Origin: Symsagittifera roscoffensis
Taxonomy: Eukaryota; Xenacoelomorpha; Acoela; Convolutidae
Assembly (NCBI RefSeq): GCF_963678635.1
Contig: NC_087071.1
Coordinates: forward strand, 15,313,613 to 15,377,612
Direction of reading: 5' to 3'
Length of the DNA stretch: 64,000 nucleotides
Of the stretch, positions 21,763 to 32,000 are shown one piece after another (within the stretch, counting starts at the first letter, position 1; the number at the start of each line of letters is the position of its first letter). The notes under the pieces were generated by a model. The model saw only the letters and a program-made list of their open reading frames with translations. It was not told the origin of the DNA and did not search any database. Both the position numbers and the translations under genes were made by a program.

Positions 21763-24700
21763 TCACTTTCTGATTATTTGATTGAGTTGTAACGTATCAT
21801 CTACTGTGTCATCAATACCTGGGGGGTCTGATGTTGTTTCTGGATTTGATTGTACTTGATTAATATGTCTTTGATGTTTGAGTGTACTACTTCTGTGGCG
21901 ATTGTTAGAATTATTATAATTGTTACTATTTCTGTATGGTGATTGGGAATAATTTCTATAACGATTATTATAACTTGAATGTCGATTTTGTGAATTATTT
22001 CCTGATCTGTTTTGATAATTACCGTTTGATCTGTTATATGAGTTATTTCTTGATCGATTGTTCGGGTAATACTGATTTCGGTTGTTTGAATAACTTCTAT
22101 TTCGATTATTGGAATAGTTTCTATTTCTATTATATGATGAGTTTCGTGACTGATTGTTTGGATAGTATTTATTCCTTGATTGGGAATTAGATCTAGAAAC
22201 AAATTGTGTTGTATTTGAATTAGATCTGGAGTAGTTATTTCGACTATTTGGTCTATTGTAATGATTTTGTGACGAATTTTGTGTATGTCTTCGTGCTGGC
22301 GATCTTCCTCTATAACTTGAGTTATGTGGTGATTGAGTTCTCGTATAATTGGTATTGCTCGGGAGTGGTTTTCCTGAACTATTGTTGCTGTATACATTTT
22401 TGTTCGGTAGATTTTGATCTTTCTTCATGTACTGATAGAATGATTTATTTGGTTTTTTATATTTTTGAGGTTTGTTTTGATTGTCTTGCTGTTTTTGTCT
22501 ACATTCAGAAATGCTATGTCCGTATCGTCGGCAATAATTACACCATTTTTTGAAAGATGGTTTGCCTTTAAAGTTTGGGTGTTTTTCATAGATGTTGAGT
22601 ATTTCAGTGATTTTTTCAACGAGGTCTGTATCTGATTCCTGTATATTGTTTATATTTGTGGATTTTGTTTCAATTCGGTTAACATATTGTAATTTCAGAT
22701 TTTCTGTTTCTTCTAGTTTAATTGTGATTTCCACTTGTTCTAGTTTATCTACTAGTTTTCGAAAATCTAAATCGGGCTCTCGAATTGAGGAGGGATGGGA
22801 TGCTCTCTTTTTTATTGCTATTTTTCTTAATTGAGGAGTTAAGGTCATCATTAATATTTCTGTCATTTTTGTGTTTTTATAGTCGTGTGTATTTAATGAA
22901 TATGCTTTTCGAACTAGTGTTTCGATGCGTAATGCTAATTGCTTAATGGTTTTATTTGGTAATCTGCAAATTTTATTACATAAAACTCTTTGTTGTTGTT
23001 TGTTTCTTTCGGAGTCAAACATTTTTAAAAATTCTTGTGTAAACCTTTTCCAATTTGATTTTATTTCTATAGGCAATACTGAAAACCATTTTTGGGCTGC
23101 GCCGTCTAAGGTTGTCTGTATCAACGCTGTGCGTCGATGTATCCAGTTTTGATGTAGTGGCGTATTAATTGGTTCAGGTCCTATATTTAAAATTAAATTT
23201 GCTGTTACTGCATTTAAATAATCTTCTACAGAATATTCGGGATCTGTTCCTGTGAATACCATTAAAGGTTTGTTTGACGTTATTGATGATCCACCCATAA
23301 GGCATGGATTCATTGTCATTTGTAATGATTCTGCGGCATTGGGCATTTGTGAAAAATTTGAAAGTTGATTTCTTGTTATTTCGTGTTGTTGAAGATAATA
23401 TGGAAGTGGTATTTCATTTTGCATTTGTGTTGGTTGATACGAGTGTGTAATCATTGGATTTTGTGTTTGTATTGGTTGTTGACTTTGCGTATCTATCGAA
23501 TGTGGAGAAAAAATTCTATGATATATATGTGGTTTTTGTATTCCTTGTCCACGATATTCTTGGGTATATGGTGCAAATATATCTGGTTGCAAATAATCAT
23601 CATCTGAGGATAAGTAATCCGTTTGATGAGATGCTTCTTTTTTATTTTTATTTTGTTGAAAGAATGGATAATTTTCACTACGATCCTGTGGAGGATGTGA
23701 ATTTGTTTGAAAATTTACTGAATTGGTTGGTGCCATTGGATTATCCCAATATCGAGATCTTATGTGATTATGATTATTTTTTTGTGGGGGATAGTTTGTT
23801 TTTGATGGATGTGTGTAATTATAATTGTGTTCTGCAAAATTGTTCCTTGTGAACGTTCTGCGTGTTTTTGACGGTATTGTCATAGGTCTGTATGTTTGAT
23901 AATCCATTTGTGAATATTTTGGAGCAACCGAAGGTTTAACGGTTGATTGTAAGGTTACCTGTGCTAGTGAAGGGTTTGTATTTCTTGGTGTTGTTAAATT
24001 TGGACGTATCGGTGAAATACTTTGTTGTGTAGTTGTTATTGGTTGAGCGATTTCTTCATTTATGAAGTGTGATGGTGTCTGAATATCTTGTTGAGTGAGA
24101 TTCCTAGTTCCATTAAGGTTTTCATTGTGTATGATTGTCGAATTTAAACTGTTATTTCGCGTATCAGGTAAAAATGTATTGTAGTTTAATGGTGTTGCAT
24201 CAATGGTTAATGGTATTACTCTTACATAATCTCTTACATAAGATATCGTACTTATTGCTTGACTTGAGATTGATTGTGGGAAATTTATGAATGCATAATG
24301 AGACCATTCGGGGTCCCAAACATAGTCTGATTGTTCTGTGATGGCGGTATCATCGTTTGAGTTTTGAGGTCTAAAATTTTTTCTTGCTTGTGAAATTAAA
24401 TCTATTTTAAGTGTGAAATAATCTATTATAAACCATGCCAAAATTTTTTGTAAATCATGTTTTGTATGTGGCGAAACTTCATCTTTAGTGAAATTGTCTT
24501 TAATTATATTTAGAAAACTAGAGAGTAGTGTGATTTCATGTCGTACCCTTATATGTTTAGATGTTTCTGTCGGTGAGACATTTGGGATTGGGATTTCATT
24601 TTCTAATATCGAGATATAACTATATATTATTGCAAAAACTTCATTAGTAAATATGGAGTTTGCTCTTCGTGAGTTATGATATTGTATGCTTTTTATATAT

Positions 24701-24912
24701 TCTGAGAATACTTTTGAAAATTCTAAATCAAGGTCGTCTGTTTGAATTACATATTTGCTGTGATTCTGGTTTGGTGAGCTGAATTCTATGCAGTAGATTC
24801 CGTATTGTTGTTTTAAGTTACATATATCCTTCAGATAGTGATCGATAGTTTGTCTTTTGATTTTTACATTTGGGAATTCTGCTTTACATGGGCTGATTCC
24901 GGGTTCAAACAA
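21763..24912 (-). CDS. Gag polyprotein (nucleocapsid with zinc knuckle)
   Basis: A long open frame of 1049 residues; the first codon as drawn is TTG, and the frame is open up to about 25012. A retrotransposon Gag capsid region lies about residues 545-740 (motifs around D-G-A-A-Q-K-W-F and W-K-R-F-T-Q-E-F). A CCHC zinc knuckle C-N-Y-C-R-R-Y-G-H-S-I-S-E-C follows, and then a ~250-residue tail very rich in Arg, Ser, Asn and Tyr, typical of RNA binding. The N-terminal half is unknown and Pro/Gln/Thr-rich. Gag packages the RNA genome. The alternative frame open across the RSN-rich tail is treated as a by-product of the repetitive codons. Confidence 0.9.
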   Translation of the reverse strand: MFEPGISPCKAEFPNVKIKRQTIDHYLKDICNLKQQYGIYCIEFSSPNQNHSKYVIQTDDLDLEFSKVFSEYIKSIQYHNSRRANSIFTNEVFAIIYSYISILENEIPIPNVSPTETSKHIRVRHEITLLSSFLNIIKDNFTKDEVSPHTKHDLQKILAWFIIDYFTLKIDLISQARKNFRPQNSNDDTAITEQSDYVWDPEWSHYAFINFPQSISSQAISTISYVRDYVRVIPLTIDATPLNYNTFLPDTRNNSLNSTIIHNENLNGTRNLTQQDIQTPSHFINEEIAQPITTTQQSISPIRPNLTTPRNTNPSLAQVTLQSTVKPSVAPKYSQMDYQTYRPMTIPSKTRRTFTRNNFAEHNYNYTHPSKTNYPPQKNNHNHIRSRYWDNPMAPTNSVNFQTNSHPPQDRSENYPFFQQNKNKKEASHQTDYLSSDDDYLQPDIFAPYTQEYRGQGIQKPHIYHRIFSPHSIDTQSQQPIQTQNPMITHSYQPTQMQNEIPLPYYLQQHEITRNQLSNFSQMPNAAESLQMTMNPCLMGGSSITSNKPLMVFTGTDPEYSVEDYLNAVTANLILNIGPEPINTPLHQNWIHRRTALIQTTLDGAAQKWFSVLPIEIKSNWKRFTQEFLKMFDSERNKQQQRVLCNKICRLPNKTIKQLALRIETLVRKAYSLNTHDYKNTKMTEILMMTLTPQLRKIAIKKRASHPSSIREPDLDFRKLVDKLEQVEITIKLEETENLKLQYVNRIETKSTNINNIQESDTDLVEKITEILNIYEKHPNFKGKPSFKKWCNYCRRYGHSISECRQKQQDNQNKPQKYKKPNKSFYQYMKKDQNLPNKNVYSNNSSGKPLPSNTNYTRTQSPHNSSYRGRSPARRHTQNSSQNHYNRPNSRNNYSRSNSNTTQFVSRSNSQSRNKYYPNNQSRNSSYNRNRNYSNNRNRSYSNNRNQYYPNNRSRNNSYNRSNGNYQNRSGNNSQNRHSSYNNRYRNYSQSPYRNSNNYNNSNNRHRSSTLKHQRHINQVQSNPETTSDPPGIDDTVDDTLQLNQIIRK

Positions 24913-24991
24913 ATTTAAGAGTAAATTCTTGCAAAAATCATGTTGTCCTCTATTATCGGGTGAATCTACGAGGAAGGGGTAGATATCGTCA

Positions 24992-25369
24992 TCATCTGGA
25001 CTTTCTTAACCTGGAGTGTGTGTTGAGCTCATTTTTTCGTTTAATGACTGTTAATATGTAGTTATCGATGTGTCTAATTGGTTGATTCCAATTATATAAG
25101 TGTACTGGTTTGTGTTTATATTGCTTTTTTATTCTTCTTTCTCCTCTTTTTGATGAATTTGAAGTTGTTTCTGAGTCAGAAAAATATAAGTGATTGTGAA
25201 TGGGGCAATTTTTATCTATTGATTCTTTTAATTTATAAAGTTCGTCTAAACTGCTGGCTTCTGATTCTGAAAATGCGTTTCTATTTTTGGAAAATCTTTT
25301 TCGTGTTATTTGTCTTTGTTTGGTTATGATTTTTTTGTTTTTTTTGTTTCCTAGATTTTTAAATGACAT
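24992..25369 (-). CDS. N-terminal piece of gag or leader ORF
   Basis: 125 residues from an ATG at 25369, basic at its start (K-K-N-K-K-I-I-T-K-Q-R) and with a central acidic/Ser stretch. It ends at TGA 24992. The gag frame is open in parallel from about 25012, so the two frames overlap by ~20 bases. The simplest view is that this is the true start of Gag, separated from the main frame by one indel; a short separate leader ORF is also possible. No domain recognised. Confidence 0.55.
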   Translation of the reverse strand: MSFKNLGNKKNKKIITKQRQITRKRFSKNRNAFSESEASSLDELYKLKESIDKNCPIHNHLYFSDSETTSNSSKRGERRIKKQYKHKPVHLYNWNQPIRHIDNYILTVIKRKNELNTHSRLRKSR

Positions 25370-25886
25370 AAGATTTAGGATGACGGATGCAAAAGGTTGT
25401 TAAATGATTTCTATTTTCTTAAACTGTTAGTCCTTACGATTTTTTGGTTAGCTTAACCTGGGTCTATTTGTTCAGGGTTGGAGAGAAAAGTATATCGATT
25501 CCGAAGAATGATTTTGTACTTTCTCGTGGCTAATATAAGCTAAGGTGTTAACTTACTTAATCTTACTTAGGGGTAGTGATTGTGTTCAAGGGTTGGAGAA
25601 TAGTAAATCGATCCACAAGGTTCAGGTATAATTAGAACGCGAGTAGTTCGTTAGATACTATTTTAAACTTACTAAGTCTAAGATTTATCCTGGGTTTCTT
25701 AAGAGGGGGGGTCAAGTGAAGGATGAATAACCGAAGTTCTTTACTGTTTATCCTAATTTGAATGGTTAGTTTTGTTCAAAAATTTCTATTAGTCCTGGGT
25801 TTTTAGAAAGGGTTGGATAGTGAATCGACGTTTGAGGTCGTTAGACACTAGCTAAGTGGGTGGGGGAGAACAAAATTGTTCTTTTT

Positions 25887-25971
25887 GATCCAAGGATAGG
25901 CCTTGATGATCAATCTTTAAATTTAATTAAATAGAAAATTAATTAGGATCCAAGGATAAGCCTTGATGATC
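25887..25971. repeat. 25-bp direct repeat pair in the leader
   Basis: GATCCAAGGATA-R-GCCTTGATGATC occurs at 25887-25911 and 25947-25971 with one difference, 60 bp apart. Each copy begins and ends with GATC. Confidence 0.8.
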
Positions 25972-26598
25972 TGAATTTAAAATTAAGTGATTTTAAGTTT
26001 AAAATGGTTTAAATTTGTTTAAGGAAAGGATTTAGTGTTTTAATGATATTAGTGAGCTTATGAATGCTGTTATGTTTAGGTGATGAAGCTGGAACAACAG
26101 GATGATTTATGATTACTAACCGTTTATTGTCATGCTACTAATTTTTATTTTGATTTTTCAATAAATATTTTTCAAACATGTTTTGTATATTACTGCAGAA
26201 TTTAGGAAAACGATCTGAGATCTTTTTATCAATCGTTATTGTATATTAATAATTTTGTTTAGCGCCTGTAATGATTATGAAGATTGACTTCAAGATTTTA
26301 TGTTTGCAAATGAAAATCTAAATTCATTGCTAATAAAATTCTAAATACAAAAGTTTGTATTGGCTTTTGCCGTACTATCATATAACTATTTGGTAAGTTT
26401 CTACTTTGTCGTATGTCGTCTCTGGTTCGAGGTCTTCTTCCAATTCCGGGTAGTTCTGTTATCGTTCGGAATATTGGCTCTGATCTATTGAGTCGTAGAG
26501 ACATTTCGATTAAATTATCGTCGTATAACATTTTGTAAATGTTTTGTCTAAATTCTAATCTATTTTTGGTTAATTCTAAGCTAGTAAGGTCTTGTTCG

Positions 26599-26616
26599 AG
26601 ACTTATGGTCGCACCA
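26599..26616 (-). promoter_or_regulatory. tRNA primer-binding site
   Basis: Two bases inside the 5' LTR the minus strand reads TGGTGCGACCATAAGTCT. The plus strand ends in ...CGCACCA and extends upstream to GTTCGAGACTTATGG, which looks like a tRNA T-loop, T-stem and acceptor 3' end. A tRNA therefore primes minus-strand DNA synthesis here. I could not assign the isoacceptor. Confidence 0.85.
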
Positions 26617-26618
26617 GA

Positions 26619-27029
26619 TGAGTTAGGACCGAAGTGGTTAACTCATAGAGTAATTTCGGATAGGGTACACCGTCTGCTCGTCACGCTATCTTATTTTCGG
26701 CCGGATAGATTCGTGCAACTTCTTTGTCTAATACCGATCCTAATCTTACTCTTATACTATCTAGTCTCAGGTTGTTTAACTAGTCTCTGCTAGGCTCAAT
26801 AGATCTAGGGTATACTGGTTTATTGCGGCTGCTAAAGTCTTCTTGGAGAGTCCAACTAATTTCTAAGTTAAATTCAAATCTCTCTGGTGCTGAAATTACA
26901 AGTAATTTCAGCACTTACAAATAAGTGGATTGTTAGTCAGATGGATCATGATTGGTTAATATTAAATACTTTACAGTGGTAAAATATCTAATTTATCCAA
27001 TCATAAAATGTAGTTTAAATCAGGTTCCA
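26619..27029 (-). repeat. LTR, right copy (5' LTR)
   Basis: 411 bp, same ends and same internal stem as the left copy. As the upstream LTR it should contain the promoter. A TATA-like or initiator element cannot be fixed with confidence. Confidence 0.93.
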
Positions 27030-27033
27030 AAAG
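27030..27033. repeat. Target site duplication AAAG, right
   Basis: AAAG immediately after the right LTR, matching 8384-8387. Confidence 0.75.
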
Positions 27034-28464
27034 CGTAAAAAACCAAGGAAACAATGATTTATTCAAGAAAACGCTGATTTAGAAATCAAGGTTGCTTTGA
27101 AGGTGGTATTAAAAGTTATAGTTACTGATTTTTTTCTGAATGGGTTTCAAACTTTTTTCCTTTAGATGTCGGCCTCCAACATTTTTTTTGTTTACATTTT
27201 ATAAAGTTCATTCTGATTTAAAATGATATAACTGTCAATGAATTTTTGAAAGCTCGAAATTAAAATCTCTCCATTCTTTGGAAAAAGAAAAAAAAACACA
27301 TTTCCCCGCTTTGTTGAAAAAAAAAGAGTCCTTATATAGAAAAAAATCTTCCCTTTTTAATCCCATAGCTAATTAGTTGAGCCTGGATTGTTAAATGTTC
27401 AGTTTTGGTGCTCTCTTTCTAGACTTACTACGTATTATTAGGAAGGTTCGCGTTGTTGCTTTTGTCGTGTCGGAAGTTTAGATTTTGCTCCTAGTTTTTT
27501 CTTCGAAAGCATTTAGAGTTATTTGTACGAACCCAATTTATTTCGACGCTTTTCTTTTATAAGTATTTGTTTGTACTCTTATAGCTATTGACTTGAATTA
27601 CAATTGAATGATTTGATTTAAAAATTTTTTTACTCATTTAAACTGCTAGTTTTTGAAATTGCGGGATGTTAAATTTTTACCTTAGGGGTGCGAAGACTTG
27701 GAAACTATTGATCGGAAAATTAACGGATAGGTTCACGCGAACAGTTAGACAATTCTCTGGTGGGCTTAACTTTTTAGTTAGAAGGTCTTACAAATAATTT
27801 ACTTCAGGTTTAACTAAAGTGGGATCAAGAGATTTGGAGAACAGTCAACTCGTCAATAAAACTTTAAAATGCTATGCGAAATCCTTCAAACACATTTTAG
27901 ACTAAAAGCACGTTTTTTTCTGATCTTTTAGTTTCACTGAAACAAAATTTTTCAGTATTGATTGATTTATTGCTCAAGTATTAAATAAATTTTCCGCTTC
28001 ACATCATATTTTAGTTTACTTTTTCAATAATGAATGCTTGACTATCAAATGCTCTGTTTCATCGGCATGATGAGAACATTAACTCTTTTGTAGCAACAAC
28101 CGACAATTCGCCGTATCGAAAAATGAAGAAAAAGTAGAAAAAAGTCGTTTTTTTTAAAAGTTTGTTTTGTTTAATCAAACCTTGTAACTGTGTTATTTAA
28201 GAGCAAATCATTAGGAAAAATAATGAGAACGAGAAGGAGTTTCTGAAACTTTGTGTAGCTATTGTGGTCTAGTTGAATTGGAAGACATTAAACATTTGTC
28301 CAAAAGTCATGAGACCAAAATGATTTCACATTGACAAAACAAAAAAATCTATCTGATATGATACATAATTGAACCCACGTGAGTTTTCTTTCCAAATCAA
28401 AATTTGCTCAACCCGTACTTCGTTCATGTTACTTGAGCTGACGTGATCGGAATATCTATAGAAA
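27034..28464. other. Flank between the two large elements
   Basis: AT-rich, with no gene recognised. At about 27685-27775 it contains a diverged copy of the last part of the ~2.0-kb tandem unit (GGGGTGYGAAGACT ... AATTCTCTGGTGGGCTTAAC), which shows that the LTR element went into this repeat family's territory. Confidence 0.6.
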
Positions 28465-28470
28465 AGCGTC
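28465..28470. repeat. Polinton target site duplication AGCGTC, left
   Basis: AGCGTC directly precedes the terminal AGTAGTATTG, and the same six bases follow the other terminus at 56291-56296. Six base pairs is the duplication length known for Polintons. Confidence 0.9.
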
Positions 28471-28698
28471 AGTAGTATTGTATCGTGTCCCGGATCCTAA
28501 GGGGGGGTCCTCACGTAAAGCAAAATCCTAGGAAAGGGGTCCTTAATTTTTTGGAGGACCCCTATCCTAGGATTTTGTAAATGATCGCAAGTTCCCACCC
28601 CTAGAGTAAAAGACCCCCTCCTTAGGATCTTGTTAAGCTGAGCTCAACAACCGGGACGCGATACAATAATTCCTTCTAATTCCTTTGAAAGCGGTCCC
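28471..28698 (+). repeat. Polinton left terminal inverted repeat
   Basis: Matches the complement of the right end (56044-56290) with an indel in a G run near 28500. It is itself an imperfect palindrome: GTATTGTATCGTGTCCCGG at 28475-28493 pairs with CCGGGACGCGATACAATA at 28651-28668, GGATCCTAAGG with CCTTAGGATC, and CAAAATCCTAGGA with TCCTAGGATTTTG. Confidence 0.9.
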
Positions 28699-29049
28699 TT
28701 TTCCCGCGATAATTAAAATTAATCGTCCTAATTCCTGAACTTTTCTTTTTTCGTCCTAGTTTCATGTGGTTATCATTTCCTGGCTTTCTTTCTTTCTTTT
28801 CGTCAAAGATTTGTCATGCTATTAAAGTTTGTTGTTCAAAACAAGCCTAAGGACTTCACACATTTGTTTGAATTAACACTTGGTTTGCGTCTACTAGTTT
28901 ATTTGCCTGAAGCTATTTATGTTAAAACAGTGATTGAGCTCAATACGAGTATTTTATTAGTTGTAAATTGGTAAAAACCAAAACATATACAAGTCGAAGT
29001 ATAAAAAGGACGAACAGTAAAAATCATCTGAAAATATATGTTTCAGACT
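28699..29049. other. Spacer between left TIR and PolB 3' end
   Basis: No gene seen. It should contain the PolB transcript's 3' untranslated part. Confidence 0.5.
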
Positions 29050-32000
29050 TTAATGTTTATTGTTTTGGTTTTCTTTGCGCTGTTTTTTAGATGGTCGTTC
29101 TTCTGAAGCTTCAGATAAAATAAATGGGTTTTTTATAGGGGGACGTTCACGGACTCGGCTACTAGAAGCTTCTTCTTCTTCTTGCAGCTCTGCTTCTGAG
29201 TAGGGCCGCTGTAAAAATCCCCAATCCGGAAGTGTAAAATCGGGAGAACTGTTATCAGTTTCATTGTATGAGTTGGCCCACTCGGTGTCCATGTAAATGT
29301 CTTCTAGAAAATCATTTTCTTCAGCGGCTTTATGGCCAAAGGGCACTGTCGAAATTCCGTCGAAAAGTAGAAAACATTTTGAGTCGAATGGTGATAATGC
29401 AAGTTTGTTTTGTTTCACTGTCATATTGGTGTGACCTTTCGAAACTATATTATAGTTGGATACTCTCATTGTTTTTCCAGTGAATAATGTGTCCCTGAAG
29501 GTTTGGTGGACCAGTTCTCTCTGTGCATTCGGTTTAATTCCTTTGGCACTCAATTTTTGAGTGCCTTCTAAACAGAAGCAAAATTATTATTCTTTTCTAC
29601 AACGTTGGGGATAGCTTCATTTCACTTCAGCAACTCAATTTATACCGAACAAAATTTGATTCATTTTACCAAAAAAGAGCAGAAGACTCTAAATTATGAT
29701 TAAAAAAGAAGAAAAAAGAGGGAATATGTTGTCAGATAAATCAACGTTTAGGCAACATTGTATAATGTTGCCTAAATCAGCTAAATGCCCATAGTTTAAT
29801 GCAACAAATTAAGGGGTGTAGGTAGGTTGGTGGTGGTATTTTTGTTCTGTAAAAGGTAGGAATGGGGGGTGGAAGGGTGGCTTAAATTTTATTTACCATT
29901 AAGGACGACCGAATATAGTTTCGGTTTTAGGGCGATGAATTCTCTGATCGGCTTCCCACCAGTCTCGTCTTTGAACTTCAGCACAACTTTCTTGTTGGTA
30001 TCCTCGAACAAGAAATGGTCCTTATCGTAATTTGAAAAGTCGAAATCAGCTTTTATTTCTCCAAGTCTCGGTAAACGTCATCAGTTTTTATAGCGTAAAT
30101 AAAACTATCCGTGTCGGAGTAAAGGAGTTCCAAGTTTAGATTTGGTTTCATTTTTTGATAATGAAACTGAAACATGAAACGCTTGGCGAGGTCTAGGATG
30201 GTCGCACCAACTATCATAGGTTTATCCCACAATATTTTTGTTACTGAAAAGCGAATAGTGGCTAATTAATCGTCAATGATTTGAAAGCTTTTCATTGTGC
30301 TCAGAGCTGTTTTTTGTAAAAGTTCTCTCTCATTCCTTACAATCTCCATCTTCGTTCTTCCTAACTTAGACTCCATTGTCTTACCGGAAGCTGAATTAAC
30401 AATTAGCTTGTAGAAGTTCTCCTGGAATTTATTTACCGCGGCCTTTCGTAGGCGGGTGTTGAGGTCGACAAAGGGTGCCATCCAGTGACTTTGGCGGAAC
30501 TGAAGAACTTTTCCGAGGTGAGTTATTTTCATTCCCAGCTCATGGTACAATTTTAGGGTAAGGTAGTGCAAAACATAACCTTCTTTAGGATGCAAGGTCT
30601 GTAGAAGCTTTGGCACTTTTGGCAGTGTGGTGATTCCCAATTTTCCCAACATGTCGACTTGCTCGTTGCTCATTGCACCGATGTCCACTACTTCACGAGA
30701 GGGGGCAAGGGGGTAATCAGCAAAGAAGTCGTGAAGCTCTTCGGGTATGGTTAAATTGACTTCAACTATCTAACCCCACTCTGAGGTTTCGCTGGTGAGC
30801 AGTATGTCTGCCAGACTTTTTTCAACTATTGAAAAATCGTTTAAGGGCAAAGGGCAGTGTTTCATTATCCCCCCGTACAAATTGTTTGCATCAATATTGA
30901 GGATGAAGCTTGATGGTTCTGAGGGCGAAAAATCGTCGAGGTATTTATTGTTTGCTTTGTAAAATCGGCGCGCGTAAACCGACGACATGCCTCCTCGTAT
31001 CATTCGCTGCACAAGGTCTAGATGTTCACGGTCCGTTAAGAGTTTCAGTTCGGGCTTACAAACTTTTAGAAAGGCGTCCCCGGAAAGCTTACTTGCCGTG
31101 AAGTAACAGGCGCAATCCAGCCCGTATGTTTGATAGCAAACTTCAAGAAAAGCTTCGAAAACGGAAGCAAGCAATAGCACATCTGTAGTCAAGTACAAGT
31201 CGTGGTAATCACCAAGTGAGCCACACTTCAGTTCGGTGAAAACTTTAAGGGCATGATTGTACTCGCTTCTTGAAACACTCACATCCCCTCCTGTTAGACT
31301 ATTTTTCCACATTGCTCGTGGGGGAAGGCGAGTTTCTCGGAATTTTTCGAATGAGTTGAAGTATGTGTAGGGGTAATGCCCTTTCTGTTTCAACAGACTG
31401 ACTTTTTCAGGTGAGTGGCCGAGTTTTTCAAAATAGTTCTCCAGCAGAAAAAATTTTTCGTTGGGCAAATTATCGACAAGTTTTGCCAACGATGCTAGCA
31501 TGAACCTATACGAATCGATGAATCTCAGATTTTCGTAGAATTTTTTGATTTTTCCGTTTTTGTCCGTGTACGTTTTTATGTAGACTGAGATTGTCAAGGA
31601 TATATATTTTTCTTCAGATGCGGGTATTACGGAAAAAGTGTTTTCCGAATCGCTTTTTGCCAGCGCTTTGATTATAAAGTGTAAATCATAATTTGACAAA
31701 TTATGAGCTACCACTGGAATGTAATTTGTTGTTTTTCTATTAACGTTACACTCATTGTGTACCCAACCCAGAAACTTGTTGGTGTAATGGCAATGATCAA
31801 GTACCACTTGATCATTGTCGGAAAAATCATTCTCGCATATCCAACAAATTGTAGCATCTTCCCGTTCCTGGTCTGTTATACCAGTGAAAGTGTAATATTT
31901 CCTTTTTTCTACGTAAATTTGTCTCGCTAACGATTCAAGGTAGCTAATTAGCTCTTCCATCACATTCGGTCCTCTTTTAAGCTCAAACTTTAACAGGTCT

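Larger units (their letters stand above)
25370..26618 (-). other. Retroelement leader between 5' LTR and gag
   Basis: About 1.25 kb without coding. It carries repeated motifs: GGGTTGGA followed by ~8 bases and ATCGA at about 25484, 25596 and 25807, and CCTGGGTTT-like stretches at about 25690 and 25795. This is where retroelements usually keep packaging and dimerisation signals, but that role is only inferred. A short minus-strand frame at 26298-26531 is Arg-rich with no known match. Confidence 0.5.
8388..27029 (-). mobile_element. 18.6-kb Ty3/Gypsy-class LTR retroelement with env
   Basis: The element is bounded by two 411-bp LTRs and a 4-bp target duplication. All main genes read on the minus strand in the order gag, protease, reverse transcriptase, RNase H, integrase, so the 5' LTR is the right one. 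RT before RNase H before integrase is the Ty3/Gypsy and retrovirus order. Downstream of integrase it carries about 6.5 kb of extra coding sequence with an env-like gene, plus 1.6 kb without a clear gene. The length is well above the usual 5-10 kb. The LTRs differ at three positions that I can see, which suggests recent insertion, yet the coding frames are broken in several places, often at base runs. Confidence 0.92.

Noticed and set aside
21801-22397. 198-codon frame inside gag (Ile/Thr-rich)
   Set aside because: It is the shifted reading of the Arg/Ser/Asn-rich codon repeats of the Gag tail; nothing supports separate expression.
28471-28698. Terminal ~200 bp as an unrelated MITE inserted near the Polinton
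   Set aside because: The AGCGTC duplication flanks exactly these repeats at both ends, so they act as the element's TIRs; a MITE origin is kept only as a possibility in the findings.
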